A stretch of DNA of 64,000 bases. Origin: Sweltsa coloradensis (Eukaryota > Arthropoda > Insecta > Plecoptera > Chloroperlidae). The stretch lies in NCBI GenBank assembly GCA_024449915.1, contig JAMZAV010001301.1, positions 248,001-312,000 of the forward strand, in the 5' to 3' direction. Both the position numbers and the translations under genes were made by a program. Below are positions 10,663 through 21,228 of this stretch, piece after piece (the first letter of the stretch is position 1; the number at the start of each line of letters is the position of its first letter). Below the pieces are notes generated by a model, which was given only the letters and a program-made list of their open reading frames with translations, was not told where the DNA came from and searched no databases.

Positions 10663-11006
10663 TTACCACCCACACAACAGGCCTACCCGACTGCTTACAA
10701 ATACAGAGGCGGCAAAAAACAAACCTCTCTTTCGTACCATATAAGTAGGGATACGTGTTTTTAGCATTTACATTGAGAATATTAGGCATTAATTAGTATT
10801 TAGAAGCATCTATTTTTTCCTTCCCATCGTAGTTGTTTCTTGCACTTTTAATAGTAAATGATAAATTTAAGGAACATTTATTTATGAAAGACATGATTTT
10901 TTACTATAATTGGCATTTTGTAGAGTTTTACAATGCTTATATATTATATGCTAACCAATTTTGCATCAAAGAATTAAAACGCAAAAAAAAACTTATCTCT
11001 ACATAA
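10663..11006. other. No feature recognised
   Basis: AT-rich sequence. Nothing was supported. Confidence 0.4.
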
Positions 11007-11760
11007 TTGGATGAGCGAAGCGAAGACTTCAATTTCACTGACCCCCCAAAAAATTTAGCTCCAATGTTTTTTTTTTTTTTTGGTATTTTTGTCTGTTTGT
11101 TAGCAGGATTCCGGGCAAACGGCAACAGCGATCTTGATGAAAATTTGAGGGGACCTTCGAAATCTCTGAACTAAGAGGTGTATTGATTTTGGGTACAATC
11201 GAAGAAATATTTCTCACGAATATCGTACTTTTACGATTTTTTCGATTTTTAGTGCGATATTTTCGTGCCATTTCGGCCGATTCTGACCAAACGGTGGGGC
11301 TACAACGTTCATATTATACATGGACATTAAGGTTATGGTAATGTAGTACATTTTGAAAGAAAAAGTTGGAAAAATTAGCCAGAATCCATAAAAATAAAGC
11401 TTTTAATATAAGTTTTTCACGGTTTAGTGCGATATTTTCGTGCCATTAGGGCCGATTGTGACCAAACGGGATAGGGCTACAACGTTCATATTATGCATGG
11501 ACATTAAGGTTATGGTGATTTAGTACCTTTTGAAAGAAAAAGTTGAAAAAGTTAGCCATAATCCATAGAAATAAAGCTTTTTATGTAAGTTTTTACGGTA
11601 AATAATTACATTTGACAAGTAACAATAGGAACTTGACAACAATCACCTACAATGCATAGGCAGCAAAACAAACCACTTGTAAAAGTAAAGATATTCCACG
11701 CAAACTTAAAACTTCAAGAAGCTCATCCATCAACGCTGCGGGACTTTAGCGTTTTCCTAG
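11007..11760 (+). mobile_element. Helitron-like element, subfamily A, with internal duplication
   Basis: It starts TTGGATGAGCGAAGCGAAGA after A and ends GCTCATCCATCAACGCTGCG, GGACTTTAGCGTTTTCCTAG, with T next. It is longer than its relatives. The block from AGTGCGATATTTTCGTGCCA through the AAAGAAAAAGTTG region occurs twice (about 11250-11400 and 11427-11580), which accounts for the extra length. It is non-coding and sits in an A|T target. Confidence 0.8.
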
Positions 11761-12297
11761 TACAAGCCTAATCCCAACTGTATACCTACGGCTGGAGTGG
11801 AATGTTACTTCGCCTGTGGACTGTGGCGTGTGCACGCGTGCATAGTCGTCATCTGAGCGACATTGAAGAGACCATCTTAGTTGCACCGTGTAATTACCTT
11901 CACGCACAGCTAAGTCACGCCATCTCAGACTCGAAACACTTTTCTTTTCCCTTCTATTTCTTCCTCGCGCATGACGCATCTCCACATTTGTCACTCCCGT
12001 CTAGATGAATATAAGTTGTGCATAAAAACATGTCGTCAGTGGAAGAAAATACCAAGGTAAATACTTGCCAAGTAATTGGGCAGCCTAATGATACCATGAT
12101 GTCCGAAGTTGTCATTATATGTGGATGGTTTGATGAAAAGTAAAAGTTGACCAACTTATACTAATGACATGACAATTAAATAGTTTTCACTGTTTGGAAG
12201 CTCGCCCATGTTTTTTTATGAGATAATTCGCATATGAAACACATCAGCAGATGTTTTGTTTATAGTTGGGCGAGTTCCGCGAGTAGATTTTTGTTAT
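11761..12297. other. Unassigned, GC-richer patch at 11790-12000
   Basis: The patch has open frames on both strands (68 and 82 codons) but no recognised motif or clear splice pair. It may hold an exon that I cannot confirm. Confidence 0.25.
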
Positions 12298-12383
12298 CAT
12301 GGGAATTAAGATGAGATTCGAACCCAGGAACCTCCTGAATCAGAGTCGCGCGCTCAGCGCTCAAGCCAACACTGTCGGTGAGG
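12298..12383 (-). mobile_element. SINE1 head only
   Basis: The minus strand reads CCGACAGTGTTGGCTTGAGC, followed by GGTTCCTGGGTTCGAATCTC. This is the best-preserved tRNA-like head of the family, with an A-box-like TGGCTTGAGCG and B box GGTTCGAATC. The body and tail are missing, so the copy is 3'-truncated. Confidence 0.65.
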
Positions 12384-12517
12384 ACTAGAGGATGTATATC
12401 TGTATAGAATATCGGCAAATTTCAAGACAAAATATGGTGTTTGAACATTTTGATTATTTGGCGTCAAAGTTATACCAATATCCAAGTTATGTTCTTAATG
12501 GTTAGCCTGTGCTATTA

Positions 12518-12566
12518 AAATTTTCGATAATAAAAGGAAGAGTCATCCTTTTATTATCGAAAATTT
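12518..12566. repeat. Perfect hairpin, 21-bp arms, 7-base loop
   Basis: AAATTTTCGATAATAAAAGG with one further A forms the left arm. AGAGTCA is the loop, and the right arm is an exact inverted copy. No mismatch was seen. No flanking duplication was found, so it may be a foldback relic or a hairpin RNA precursor. Confidence 0.9.
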
Positions 12567-13697
12567 ACTGGAAGACAATGCATTTGTTAGCTGTAACTGA
12601 GGCATTCTCGAGTATTTACTCTCCAAGGAGAAGCACTTGTGGAAGAACCAACTACATTTGTGTCGTGGTAGTTTTGTGCTTCAGCAAGACTCTTTGCGGC
12701 ACGAAATTTCTTCATAGATTTGAAGTGTTTTAGCAAAATATTTGCTAGCGTCGACGCCGTTTCTGGTTGTTTTTTAATGTAATGACAAGGATAAACAATA
12801 AATAATAAACAAGATTTCCAACTGCGCAAGTCATAGTTCCAACTTCACACTAATATAATGTCTTAAACCAGAGGTGACACCTAATGATTCGAGTCGTCAG
12901 CCTCCACTCCTGTTCTGAGCCCCTGCTACAACGCTTGACACGCGCAGAGCGGAATCCAGGCCCCTTGTCCGTTATGTCATGCCTGGACACCCATCATGCT
13001 AAATACACAGCACTGGTGACTCCAGACCAACAACAGGTGGGTAGAGGGCACATCCGGACGCATTAATTAACTCCATTACCTGCCCTAACTCGCCATGAAG
13101 CACCAGATCACACCCAAAGAGGATGAAGTACATCTAACTGAAATTTCAATGCATGTTGAGTCATTTGCTCATAATTTAATTGTTGCAGCTAAACGTGTGT
13201 TATACATTTCGTTCGTACTGAATCTCAATTGATGTGGTTATGCCAACCTACGATTCCAACCATACACAAAAAAATAATTTGTCCAATTTCTGAATTGCAA
13301 CTTTTAAATCGTTTGTATTAAAGTTTTCTTCTAGGCATTGTTTGTATTTTGACTTGTATCCCACAAAAACAGTTTTAAACGAAGATATCTTCCATCAATT
13401 TTCTATTGACAATGACGTAGTTTCGATGTCCAGATTGAGGAGATGAAAATAGGATGAAAATGTCGTCAAGAGATATTTCATCAACTCATCTCGAGGAAAA
13501 GTATGTACTCCGAACTGGGACTGTAGCTTAATTCACATTCGGAAGTCGCAATGATCATCTGAATTCATGTTTGTTTATCGGTCTTATAGATCAAATTTTG
13601 CAGCAAGGCACATCCATCATAGCGATCGATTTCATCGTTTTAAGATTGATTTAGCAGATGTGTTAGGCACCTGTGAATGCTGACCCAATTGTTCGCC
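12567..13697. other. Unassigned sequence
   Basis: A GC-richer strip near 12880-13120 contains a 60-codon plus-strand frame without recognisable motifs. No exon is called. Confidence 0.3.
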
Positions 13698-13812
13698 GGA
13701 AACCTGCCCAGGGTGCGATGCATGTCCCATTCCAGGTGTAACATGGAGTTAGCACAATTATTGTGAAGGGATGTCTCAACCTGTGTAAAAACCTTCCTCG
13801 TTCAGACCCCGT
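13698..13812 (-). mobile_element. SINE1 fragment (tail and body)
   Basis: The minus strand ends with the family tail (GCACCCTGGGCAGGTTTCCG) at the low-coordinate side and carries GAACGAGGAAGGTTTTTACA and the CATCCCTTCACAATAATTG block. The tRNA-like head is missing. Confidence 0.6.
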
Positions 13813-13867
13813 GGCTCAACAGGTATTGAAATTAGTTCGCCTCCCACCAGGTTGAAACACGATGCTA

Positions 13868-13935
13868 TGCGCATGCGCAATGACGTCACGCCTGACGCAG
13901 TGATTGATGTCGGTACCGGGAACCTCGAGGTGAGT
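13868..13935 (+). promoter_or_regulatory. Candidate TATA-less promoter: NRF-1 site, CRE and a splice donor
   Basis: TGCGCATGCGCA (13868-13879) is a full NRF-1 palindrome. One base later comes TGACGTCA (13881-13888), a full CRE. About 40 bp downstream AACCTCGAG is followed by GTGAGT at 13930, a good splice donor. Together they look like a promoter with a short non-coding first exon on the plus strand. No second exon was identified. Confidence 0.4.
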
Positions 13936-14051
13936 TGTCCCTAGAGGCGACGAGCGCGCCCACCACACGAGTCACCCTCTTCTCGGACTCAAGTTCTTCT
14001 TCTTAATCCCTGTGACGTCAGAGCTGTTGTACTTGTAGCGGCCTTCAGACT

Positions 14052-14262
14052 ATGCCGACAGTGTTGGCTCTGGCCTCTGATTCTGGAGGTCCCGGGTTCA
14101 AATCCCATCGAGATTCGAGACCGACAATCCTGACTGAAGGTTTTTTCCGAGGTTTTCCTCAGTCGTTGATGCGAATGCAAGGGATTGAGTCCTCTCAAAT
14201 AGCCCTCGGACATCCCTTCACAATTGTCCTATCCGTCGTAGTTAGTCATCTGAAGAGGGTCA
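14052..14262 (+). mobile_element. SINE1 copy, nearly complete
   Basis: Order: head CCGACAGTGTTGGCTCTGG, B box GGTCCCGGGTTCAAATCCCA, body CAATCCTGACTGAAGG, TTTTCCGAGGTTTTCCTCAG, GCAAGGGATTGAGTCCTCTC, CATCCCTTCACAATTGTCCT. The body breaks off near CTGAAGAGGG, before the usual CACCCTGGGCAGG tail. It is used here as the family reference together with 60744-60968. Confidence 0.75.
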
Positions 14263-14529
14263 CACTGGTTAAATCCTATGTTGTATATATACCCTACAGC
14301 GGGCATCCTACAAAAATTTATTTATTTTATGTCGCGGTGCAGTAACAAGGCTTACACTTTGACAAGAGGAATGCAGAGTTCTTGCAATGAGGAGAGAAGC
14401 GATGGAGAGAACTCGGACACTCCAGAGACCGGCGACCAATCCCGGACCTGACAATACCATTTGAAAGTTTTTCCTAAAAGCCTATGTTGTGAGGGACTCT
14501 TGCCTTCAAAACTGGCCATTCCGTCCCAG

Positions 14530-14845
14530 CTATTAAAATACCATGCATACAAGTTACACAAGCGACATGTCCGCCATTATACGATATAACTCATCTACAT
14601 AAAGGGTATTTTAAAAGTGTCTCCTTAGCCAGAAGCCCAATGCTAGAATGGAGTCGAGTATTAGAAAAAAGCTATTTGCCATTCCATTTCATCATCAAAA
14701 TACCATACATGCTCACCATGTCTCTAGGACATGGTTCCTACTATACAACTCATCTACATAAAGGGTATTTTAAAAGTGTTTCCTTAGCCACAAGGTGAAT
14801 GCTGGGATGTAGTAGTTTAGTAAAATATCTCTGCGATTCCATACC
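14530..14845 (+). repeat. Two-copy direct repeat, about 161-bp period
   Basis: ACTCATCTACATAAAGGGTA and the following TTTTAAAAGTGT/TCCTTAGCCA occur near 14588 and 14749. Similar text surrounds them (ATACCATGCATAC/ATACCATACATGC). This is a local tandem duplication with point divergence and no coding role seen. Confidence 0.8.
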
Positions 14846-14987
14846 CGGTTTCAAAAGGGTTTAGGCCCAGTAAGTTCCCCAACAACATGCGCTAGCCCAT
14901 GATAACTTTGTCATAACTTTTCGTATATAACATGGCGTTCATTACAAATGTGTAGAATGCAAACTCATAAACTTTGACAGAAAATAA

Positions 14988-15820
14988 CTAGTAAACGCTT
15001 AAGTCCCGCCGCGTTGTTGGATGAGCGTAATTAGAGGACCTGGATCTTATTAATTACAGAAGATAAAGCGGCGTTAAGCGTAATTGGTGCATTGAGTTGC
15101 CAAGATTTATGCGGATTTTCTGTTGTTCTGTGAAAAAATCATTACTTAATTGAAGATTTTTTAAAAATTAATTTAAATTAAATAAAAAATAAACTCTTAT
15201 TTTTAATTTTTTAATTAATCGTCGTTTAAAAAAGAAAAAAATCGTAAAATTTTGATTTTCATAAGAAATAATTATTCGATGGTGCTCAAATTTCATACGA
15301 ATATATTAATTCATAAAATTAAGATTCTGTGAAAAAATCATTAAAATTGGATAAAGCATGTAGGTGTTATAAGTCAAAGAATTGTTTAAACAAAGAAAAA
15401 ACCCGTAAACTTTCGATTTTCTTGAGAAATAATTTTTCGATCGCGCTCAAATTTCACATGAGTACCTAAATTCATAAAATTAAGGTTCTGTGAAAAAATC
15501 ATTAAAATCCGACAAAGCATGTAGGTGTTATAAGTCGAAGAAATTTCAAAAAATCGAAAAAAATCGTAAAATTGCGATTTTCATCAGAAATAATTTTTCG
15601 ATTGCTCTCAAAAACGTGGCAGTTCTTCGTTCAGAGATTTCGAAGGTCTCCATAAAATTTCATTGCAATCGGATTATCGGTTTAGCCGGAATCGTGCTAA
15701 CAGACACACAAAAATACAAAAATACAAAAAGAAAAAAAAAAAAAACATTCCGGATTTTTTTCTCCAGTGTAGTGAAATGGAATCTTCGCTTCGCTCGCTA
15801 CGCTCGCTACGCTCATCCAA
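14988..15820 (-). mobile_element. Helitron-like element, subfamily B
   Basis: The minus strand starts TTGGATGAGCGTAGCGAGCG with two extra GTAGCGAGC units, and ends GCTCATCCAACAACGCGGCG, GGACTTAAGCGTTTACTAG. The target is A|T. The interior differs from subfamily A. It has about three modules of roughly 160-200 bp, each with a TTTTTCACAG...TTAATTTTATGAATT-like block on the minus strand. The copy at 62389 is collinear. It is non-coding. Confidence 0.75.
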
Positions 15821-16253
15821 TAATCCATTGGTTCTGGTGTCGAGACTACTTTATAATGTCAGTTAATTGAATGTTATTTAGGATCATTGATTGTTTACGG
15901 CGTCCATTGCTTTGTTTTTCAATGGATTTCCTAAGGGTGATCAATGATGTACAAAATAAAATATAATCATACTTATTACATCAAAATGTAGTATTTCTCG
16001 ATAGTGATGATACGAGAACCAACGTGTGTTTCTGTGAACTGTGAACCGACTCAATGACGTAACTCGTTCTCGCTGTTGTGACGTCACTATAGTCACGTGG
16101 TCAAGCTGTTGCCTCACCAGCTGCTGTGTAGAGTGTTGCATCACGTAATTATACACCACGCGGCCTAGGCCGAGACTAGGTGGATCCTCCTTATATATGA
16201 GAGCTGATGGTAAGACCAAGGACTTACTGTAGTACCTGGCGTTGTGAGATGAG
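15821..16253. other. Unassigned; CRE palindrome
   Basis: TGACGTCA at 16079-16086, with a nearby TCACGTGG E-box at 16094, is the only regulatory-looking match. The 131-codon minus-strand frame here crosses into the next MITE and is not supported. Confidence 0.3.
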
Positions 16254-16261
16254 TAAACGTG

Positions 16262-16595
16262 CAGTGGCGTGGGGACAACCCCACCCTTTTGCCAAAAAAG
16301 TGTAAAGGAGAATATAGAATAATGACAAACTACCATCTGACCAAAAGAGGATTTTAGTAGATAAAAAAGTTGGTTATTGTGATGCTTTAAAAATTAAAAC
16401 GCACAGATTTTCACCAAAATGACCTTGAAAGAGAAAACTTTTGGATTAAAACAGGATTTTAGTAGATAAAAAGTTGGTCACCAAAATGACCTTGAGGGAG
16501 AAATTTTTTTGGGGGGGGCTTGCCCACTTAGCTTTCGGCACATCAATGAAATAATTGGTTGAACCCCCCTTTATGAATTCCTGGATACGCCACTG
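16262..16595. mobile_element. hAT-like MITE, family CAGTGGCGTATCC, copy 2
   Basis: Left end CAGTGGCGTGGGGACAACCC (the TATCC part is lost), right end CCTGGATACGCCACTG. Flanks TAAACGTG (16254-16261) and TACACGTG (16596-16603) agree at 7 of 8 bases, an aged 8-bp duplication. Internal modules match copy 1 (CCAAAAGAGGATTTTAGTAG, TTTCACCAAAATGACCTTGA). Confidence 0.88.
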
Positions 16596-16603
16596 TACAC
16601 GTG

Positions 16604-16976
16604 CACTGAAGAGCGGTTAGGTGGTTGCTTTACCTGGGCAAGGCGACACAGTTACACACACACTCACAGAATTGTGGACATTTTCACGGCGGACATGATT
16701 GTCTCATTTAACCCTAATTTCAGTGCAACTACTCTTGACATGAATAAGTAAATAAATAAATCAAGTTGTAACATTATAAAATTGAAAGTGAAGATTAAAA
16801 TATAAAAATCATAACAAATCTAAAATTGAATGAAATATTTAAGAAGAGTGAGAAAATAAAGAATTTACTGGTAGCATTCTTTGATTTAAATATAATGGAG
16901 ACTGAAAAAGATGAAACAGTAAATTTCACGTACAAATTTTAAAATAATTATTATTATTTTATATTTATCATATATA

Positions 16977-17018
<42 letters not shown>

Positions 17019-17699
17019 TATATATATTATATATATTTATTATTATTATAATAATTTAAATTTTAAATAAATTACTTACATGGTGAAATATCCCGATCAG
17101 ATCATGCCAATTTCGTTATACAGGTCCCAAAAAATCATAAATTTGAAAACATATTATATCGACGAACGAATTTGAAACGTGATTCGTATATTTGTATTTA
17201 TATCGCATTATAACTGGTTGGATTTTCAAGCAAATATAAAAAATTGTTTTAATTGGTTAGGACAGGAGGGAGCAACCAATGTTTAAATTATCTAAACTTT
17301 CAATACATTAAAAATATATATAATTCAATAATTTACATTCGATTGTCCCTTTTGTTGTTGTTGTTTGTTGTTTGTTGTTGTTTGTCGTTGTTTGTAACTA
17401 CTTTTTGTTTGTTACCCTAATCGCTCGCCTCATGCAACCACCTACTTAAAAACGTAGCTGACAAAGGTCCACCGAATAGAATAAGAGTAAGAGAGAGTAA
17501 TTTTTATTCACTTGACCAATACATAGTAAAAGTATACACACATTATCCTCTTATGAGAGAGATAGTAGAGTGAAGTGAACAATTCTTAATATAAACATAG
17601 GTTAATTAATAATAATATTAATGTAAAAAAAATGAAATATATAGAAATAATGTAACACAATGCTTCTGAACCAATATATAATTTTCTTTGAGTCAATTC
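16604..17699. other. No gene; TTA microsatellite
   Basis: A (TTA)n/(TA)n microsatellite lies around 16978-17045 and a (TTG)n-like tract around 17352-17395. Nothing else is supported. Confidence 0.45.
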
Positions 17700-17850
17700 T
17701 TGAGAAACCACACGTGGTGTAACCTGTAGTAATCTGGTGTAACCGAGGAGGTTCTATGTAGTAACTGGTGACAGTGGGCGGCTCATAGGTCACAGGACGG
17801 ACGTTACAACATTGACTCACTCGGTGCCGAGGATAAGTGACAGATGACAC
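17700..17850 (-). CDS. Possible coding exon, unrecognised
   Basis: A minus-strand frame of about 50 codons has coding-like composition (Pro, Tyr, Thr rich, with a CC pair, PPTVTSYY and IEPPR) in a GC-richer strip, then runs into AT-rich sequence and stops. No signal peptide or domain is recognisable and the acceptor is not clear. It lies downstream of the ZP exons on the same strand and could be a distal exon of that gene, but nothing in the sequence proves the link. Confidence 0.25.
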
Positions 17851-17917
17851 ATCACGGACTCAAGTAATAGACAAACTCGAATATCAACATCCTAGTCGAT
17901 AAACATTAATATTATTA

Positions 17918-18112
17918 CCGACAGTGTTGACTCTGATTCGGGAGGTCCCGGGTTCAAATCCCGTCGAGACCGGCAATCCTGACTCAAGTTTTACTCCGCA
18001 AGGGATTGCGTCCTCGAGCATCCCTTAGGGGCTTGCGTTGCACCCTGGGTAGGCTTAGAGGGGCTTGCGTTGCACCCTGGGTAAGCTTCCCACGAGAAAT
18101 TTAATCATAATT
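17918..18112 (+). mobile_element. SINE1 copy with duplicated 3' tail
   Basis: The head CCGACAGTGTTGACTCTGA, B box GGTCCCGGGTTCAAATCCCG and CGAGACCGGCAATCCTGACT are intact. The middle is shortened. The tail GAGGGGCTTGCGTTGCACCC occurs twice in tandem (about 18027 and 18056), and the final TTCCCACGAGAAATTTA follows. Confidence 0.75.
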
Positions 18113-18339
18113 GTTTCAACAGTTCACTGCAATTTTTTTTTTGAAAATTTTGATTTTTGAATGATGTAGCTTATCCATGTGGTAGTGATTGTTACTTGAC
18201 GTTTCGACTGTTGTTAGGGAACAATGCCGTTTTTACCTTTTCATAAGCCCGGAAGAGGGAGCGAAGCTAAGCAACAGATCCTTTCCATTGTACAAAGTTC
18301 GTTATGAATGTACGTTATATATTATTATTTTATTTTTTT

Positions 18340-18431
18340 CGATTTGGATGGTCGGGAAACACTCCCGTAGGTGGAACTGTTAATATTTAATACAATCCAG
18401 GAATTAAAGTGTTTCCCGACCATCCAAATCG
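18340..18431. repeat. Perfect 24-bp inverted repeat around a 44-bp loop
   Basis: CGATTTGGATGGTCGGGAAA plus CACT at 18340-18363 is exactly inverted at 18408-18431. The left arm and loop (ACTCCCGTAGGTGGAACTGT) recur at 49609-49660 just before another tRNA-like head. The arm is therefore the edge of a dispersed repeat, here present in two opposed copies. Confidence 0.88.
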
Positions 18432-18483
18432 AGAAATATACCCTCGCTCATACCTGCGTAAGGTAATGACATTATAAATAATG

Positions 18484-18700
18484 TTTGTTTGGTCAATTCA
18501 ACAGCAACAATTTTTCGATGCTTTATTGTTCCATCCATTCAGTTCTATAATGTAACGACAATTCAAAAGTGAAATTGTTACCGTCTCGGTGGTCTAGTTG
18601 GCTAAGGCGTCCACCCGGAAAGTGGGGACTCGGGTTCGAACCCCGATCGGGATAGATTTTTTAATTTCTGTATTGTATTAAATATTATTAATCTCCGTTG
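18484..18700 (+). mobile_element. tRNA-like repeat, T family, copy 2 (GGA loop)
   Basis: 18584-18655 can fold as a cloverleaf. Acceptor GTCTCGG pairs with TCGGGAT using G-U pairs, the anticodon stem TCCAC/GTGGG encloses CCGGAAA, and the T arm is TCGGG-TTCGAAC-CCCGA. TTTTTT, a Pol III terminator, follows. The anticodon position reads GGA, but there is no long variable arm as a tRNA-Ser would have. Related copies are degenerate and share flanking sequence, so a tRNA-derived repeat is likelier than a functional tRNA gene. Confidence 0.55.
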
Positions 18701-18777
18701 ATGGTAGAGGGGCCAGGTGTTCATATGTAAAATTTGGGTTCTAAATGCCGCTCTCAAAAATATAATTATGATATAAA

Positions 18778-18955
18778 GCCGTCCGCGGTGGCACATAAAT
18801 ACGAAAAGGACGCTTGTCCAAAGCATATGGCTCTACGAGGACGTGGGTTCGAGTCCCGAATAAGGCATGTTTTTTTTAAAATAGTCCATCATCGTCACAT
18901 ATCCCCACTCATCGTCTTGAATGCCTTAGTGCATTAATATAGAGACGTTAAGCAA
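18778..18955 (+). mobile_element. SINE-L copy 2
   Basis: Head GCCGTCCGCGGTGGCACATA, then GGCTCTACGAGGACGTGGGT and TCGAGTCCCG (B box). A T8 tract follows, then the tail TCATCGTCTTGAATGCCTTA and GTGCATTAATATAGAGACGT TAAGC. It is collinear with the minus-strand copy at 2884. Confidence 0.75.
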
Positions 18956-20098
18956 CAACAGACATTAAAATCATGAAAGTTAAAACTGGTTCGACTTGTA
19001 CGTTCGCATTATGACTCAGACTGTTCATTTGAAAGAAAGTTTCAAAGATATGGACGAACTGGTAAGAAGAATAGATGCAATTCTATTTTTAAACAGTCTA
19101 AAAATTGTATTTTTTTAAACAATGGAACCTTAGTTATGATTTAATTAGATGCAGATTTGTGTTAACTTTAACAAAATACGACAAGCATGTGATATGTTTT
19201 AAATAAAAATCATTGGACTTTCCACTGTAATTAATATTTTTATTTAAAATGTGATATTTCGAATCCTTTAAAGGAGTCTTTATCAAACTAACAGTTAAAA
19301 AAACAATTAATTAGAAAAAAAATGTGATATGTGACAACAATGATGATGTCATTGTGATAACGATAATTATAACTACCTTTATCATTTGTTTTGTCATTTA
19401 AATTATTCGGATTGATGCAATAGGTATTTAAAACATTGCCAATTTAAATTAAAAAAAAAAAAATGTGCCAACGTACTTTGTCGTCATATTTCACCAACTC
19501 GGGTTTTGTAAAAGCACTGAGAAGCAATTATGCAAAATATGGAGATAAACATAACAAATTTACATTTTCCGTTAATTTTGTAATCCCTTTCTTGAAACTG
19601 ACAAATTATGTACGTAATTATTCAGTTAGAAGACACACAAAATATATTCAAATGCTAATTGTAAAGTTAGCCTCACAATTAAACAAAGACAATGCAAAAC
19701 TCTCGTTACACAAAACAATAATTATTATTTCTGGTATCACACGAGAGATCTGAAGACTGACAAACAACGACGCGGCTAAGAGATGTGAACTGACTAACAA
19801 CAAGGAGGTTGTTTTTAAGTGAAAGGTATGAACGAGGTGATAACTGACTTGTCGTGTTGTTTAAACATTTAACGCGTTGTTGCACAGAACGAACGCATAG
19901 TTGAGATATAATTATATATATTAATGTACTCAATGTTTCGGTTATAATGAAACGTATATTTTCGTTGAACTTTAAAATATTAAATATTTAAAAAAAAAAC
20001 ATATATTAAATATATATTTTTTTTTAATTTCCAGTTTTCTTTTGTATTTATCAATGGTAATGTAGTTTTCGTTTTTAATATTTTAAGTTCTTTTGACC
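18956..20098. other. No feature recognised
   Basis: AT-rich. A plus-strand frame of 96 codons at 19463-19753 lacks motifs or codon bias and is not called. Confidence 0.4.
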
Positions 20099-20129
20099 CT
20101 GAAGATGATGATTGAAATCTCATCGAAAC
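20099..20129 (+). other. Hammerhead-core-like motif
   Basis: CTGAAGA is followed by GATGA-TTGAAATC-TCATC and GAAAC, the order of a hammerhead ribozyme core (CUGANGA, stem II, GAAA). The stem-II pairing is offset by one base and no closing stem III with a UH cleavage site was found. A similar arrangement on the minus strand at 46581-46614 suggests a shared retroelement origin, possibly Penelope-like. Activity is doubtful. Confidence 0.3.
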
Positions 20130-20251
20130 GTACCGGAATCGAAAAACATATCGGCCACGGAAATCTCCAAAAACACACGTACATAGGCCTAAATATAAGT
20201 TAAATTAACGTTTGACGCTCGAAGACAAATTCTCGAACGTAATGTTGAACA

Positions 20252-20376
20252 GGAATGAGTGGTGATGGATGAGGATGGAGGGTGAATAGAAGGGAAGACG
20301 GGAAACCCGGTACCGGCACGTAGCCTACTCTTTTCGAATAGTACCAAGGGGACCAACCGGTTTTACGTCACATCCA
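20252..20376 (-). mobile_element. 5S-headed SINE, 3' half fragment
   Basis: It carries the family blocks GGAAACCCGGTACCGGCACG, TAGCCTACTCTTTTCGAA and GTACCAAGGGGACCAACCGG, then stops. The 5S-like head is absent in this copy. Confidence 0.7.
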
Positions 20377-21158
20377 TTTACAAATGTAAATGTACATACT
20401 TGCTCGAAAGTTGTACATAATTTAATATGATGCCAGTTTTATCAATTAAATATTTGCATTATGATTTGTTTAAAATTAATATTTTTCTGTATTATATTAT
20501 TTTTGTGGCTGTTGTTTTCCTCATAATTTAATATTATAATACTAGTTTTATTTATGTGATATATTCTGTATAATGATTTGCTTAAAATTATTATTTATTT
20601 AACTATATTATTATGTACTTTTCACCACATACCAATTATACTACGTGGGTTAAGGAAAATGCAATGTAGCTGTATATAATGCAGTACCCTACACAACCAT
20701 TGTGGCATGGATATAAAACTTTATCGTATGCATCTAGTATTGCGGTGCATTCAGCACAATCAGTGCATCTAAGCGCAGCTGCACTGAGGCGTGGTAGAAA
20801 GCATGCACTGCAGACAGCGGTAATTAAAACAAATAGACTCTATTAGTGTGACGTCACTCCATTATAACCGCCCCATGGCAACGCATAGCAGGTTTCGTTC
20901 CTATTGTAAACCAATGGGTGGCATTTTAGATGAAGTCTCTCAAAAATATCTTTAAATTGTTTATAATCAACGACGGAAAAATACCATTAATTCAAATCAT
21001 GAGTTATTGAACGCTTTATAGCCATTAACATAAAAGCCTATATTTTATAATAGGATCTGCGTATCTGCGTAAATAAGAAATATTCAAACATCGGTATTCC
21101 ATACATACCGACATATGCGTAACTATGAATCACGGATCACAATCTAAATCTAAATTTG
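20377..21158. other. Unassigned; CRE palindrome
   Basis: TGACGTCA at 20849-20856 sits in a short GC-richer strip (20740-20900). No gene was supported. Confidence 0.3.
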
Positions 21159-21228
21159 TTTAATTTAGTTTTAAAAAAATAACGGGCATGTAGTTTAATT
21201 TAGTTTTAAAAAAATAACGGGCATGTAG
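21159..21228 (+). repeat. 35-bp unit duplicated in tandem
   Basis: TTTAATTTAGTTTTAAAAAA and the following TAACGGGCATGTAG occur twice without a gap and are identical. This is a recent slippage or unequal-exchange event. Confidence 0.9.

Noticed and set aside
18584..18655. Functional tRNA-Ser (GGA)
   Set aside because: It folds as a cloverleaf but has no long variable arm. Related copies at 9420 and 49690 are degenerate and share flanking repeat sequence.
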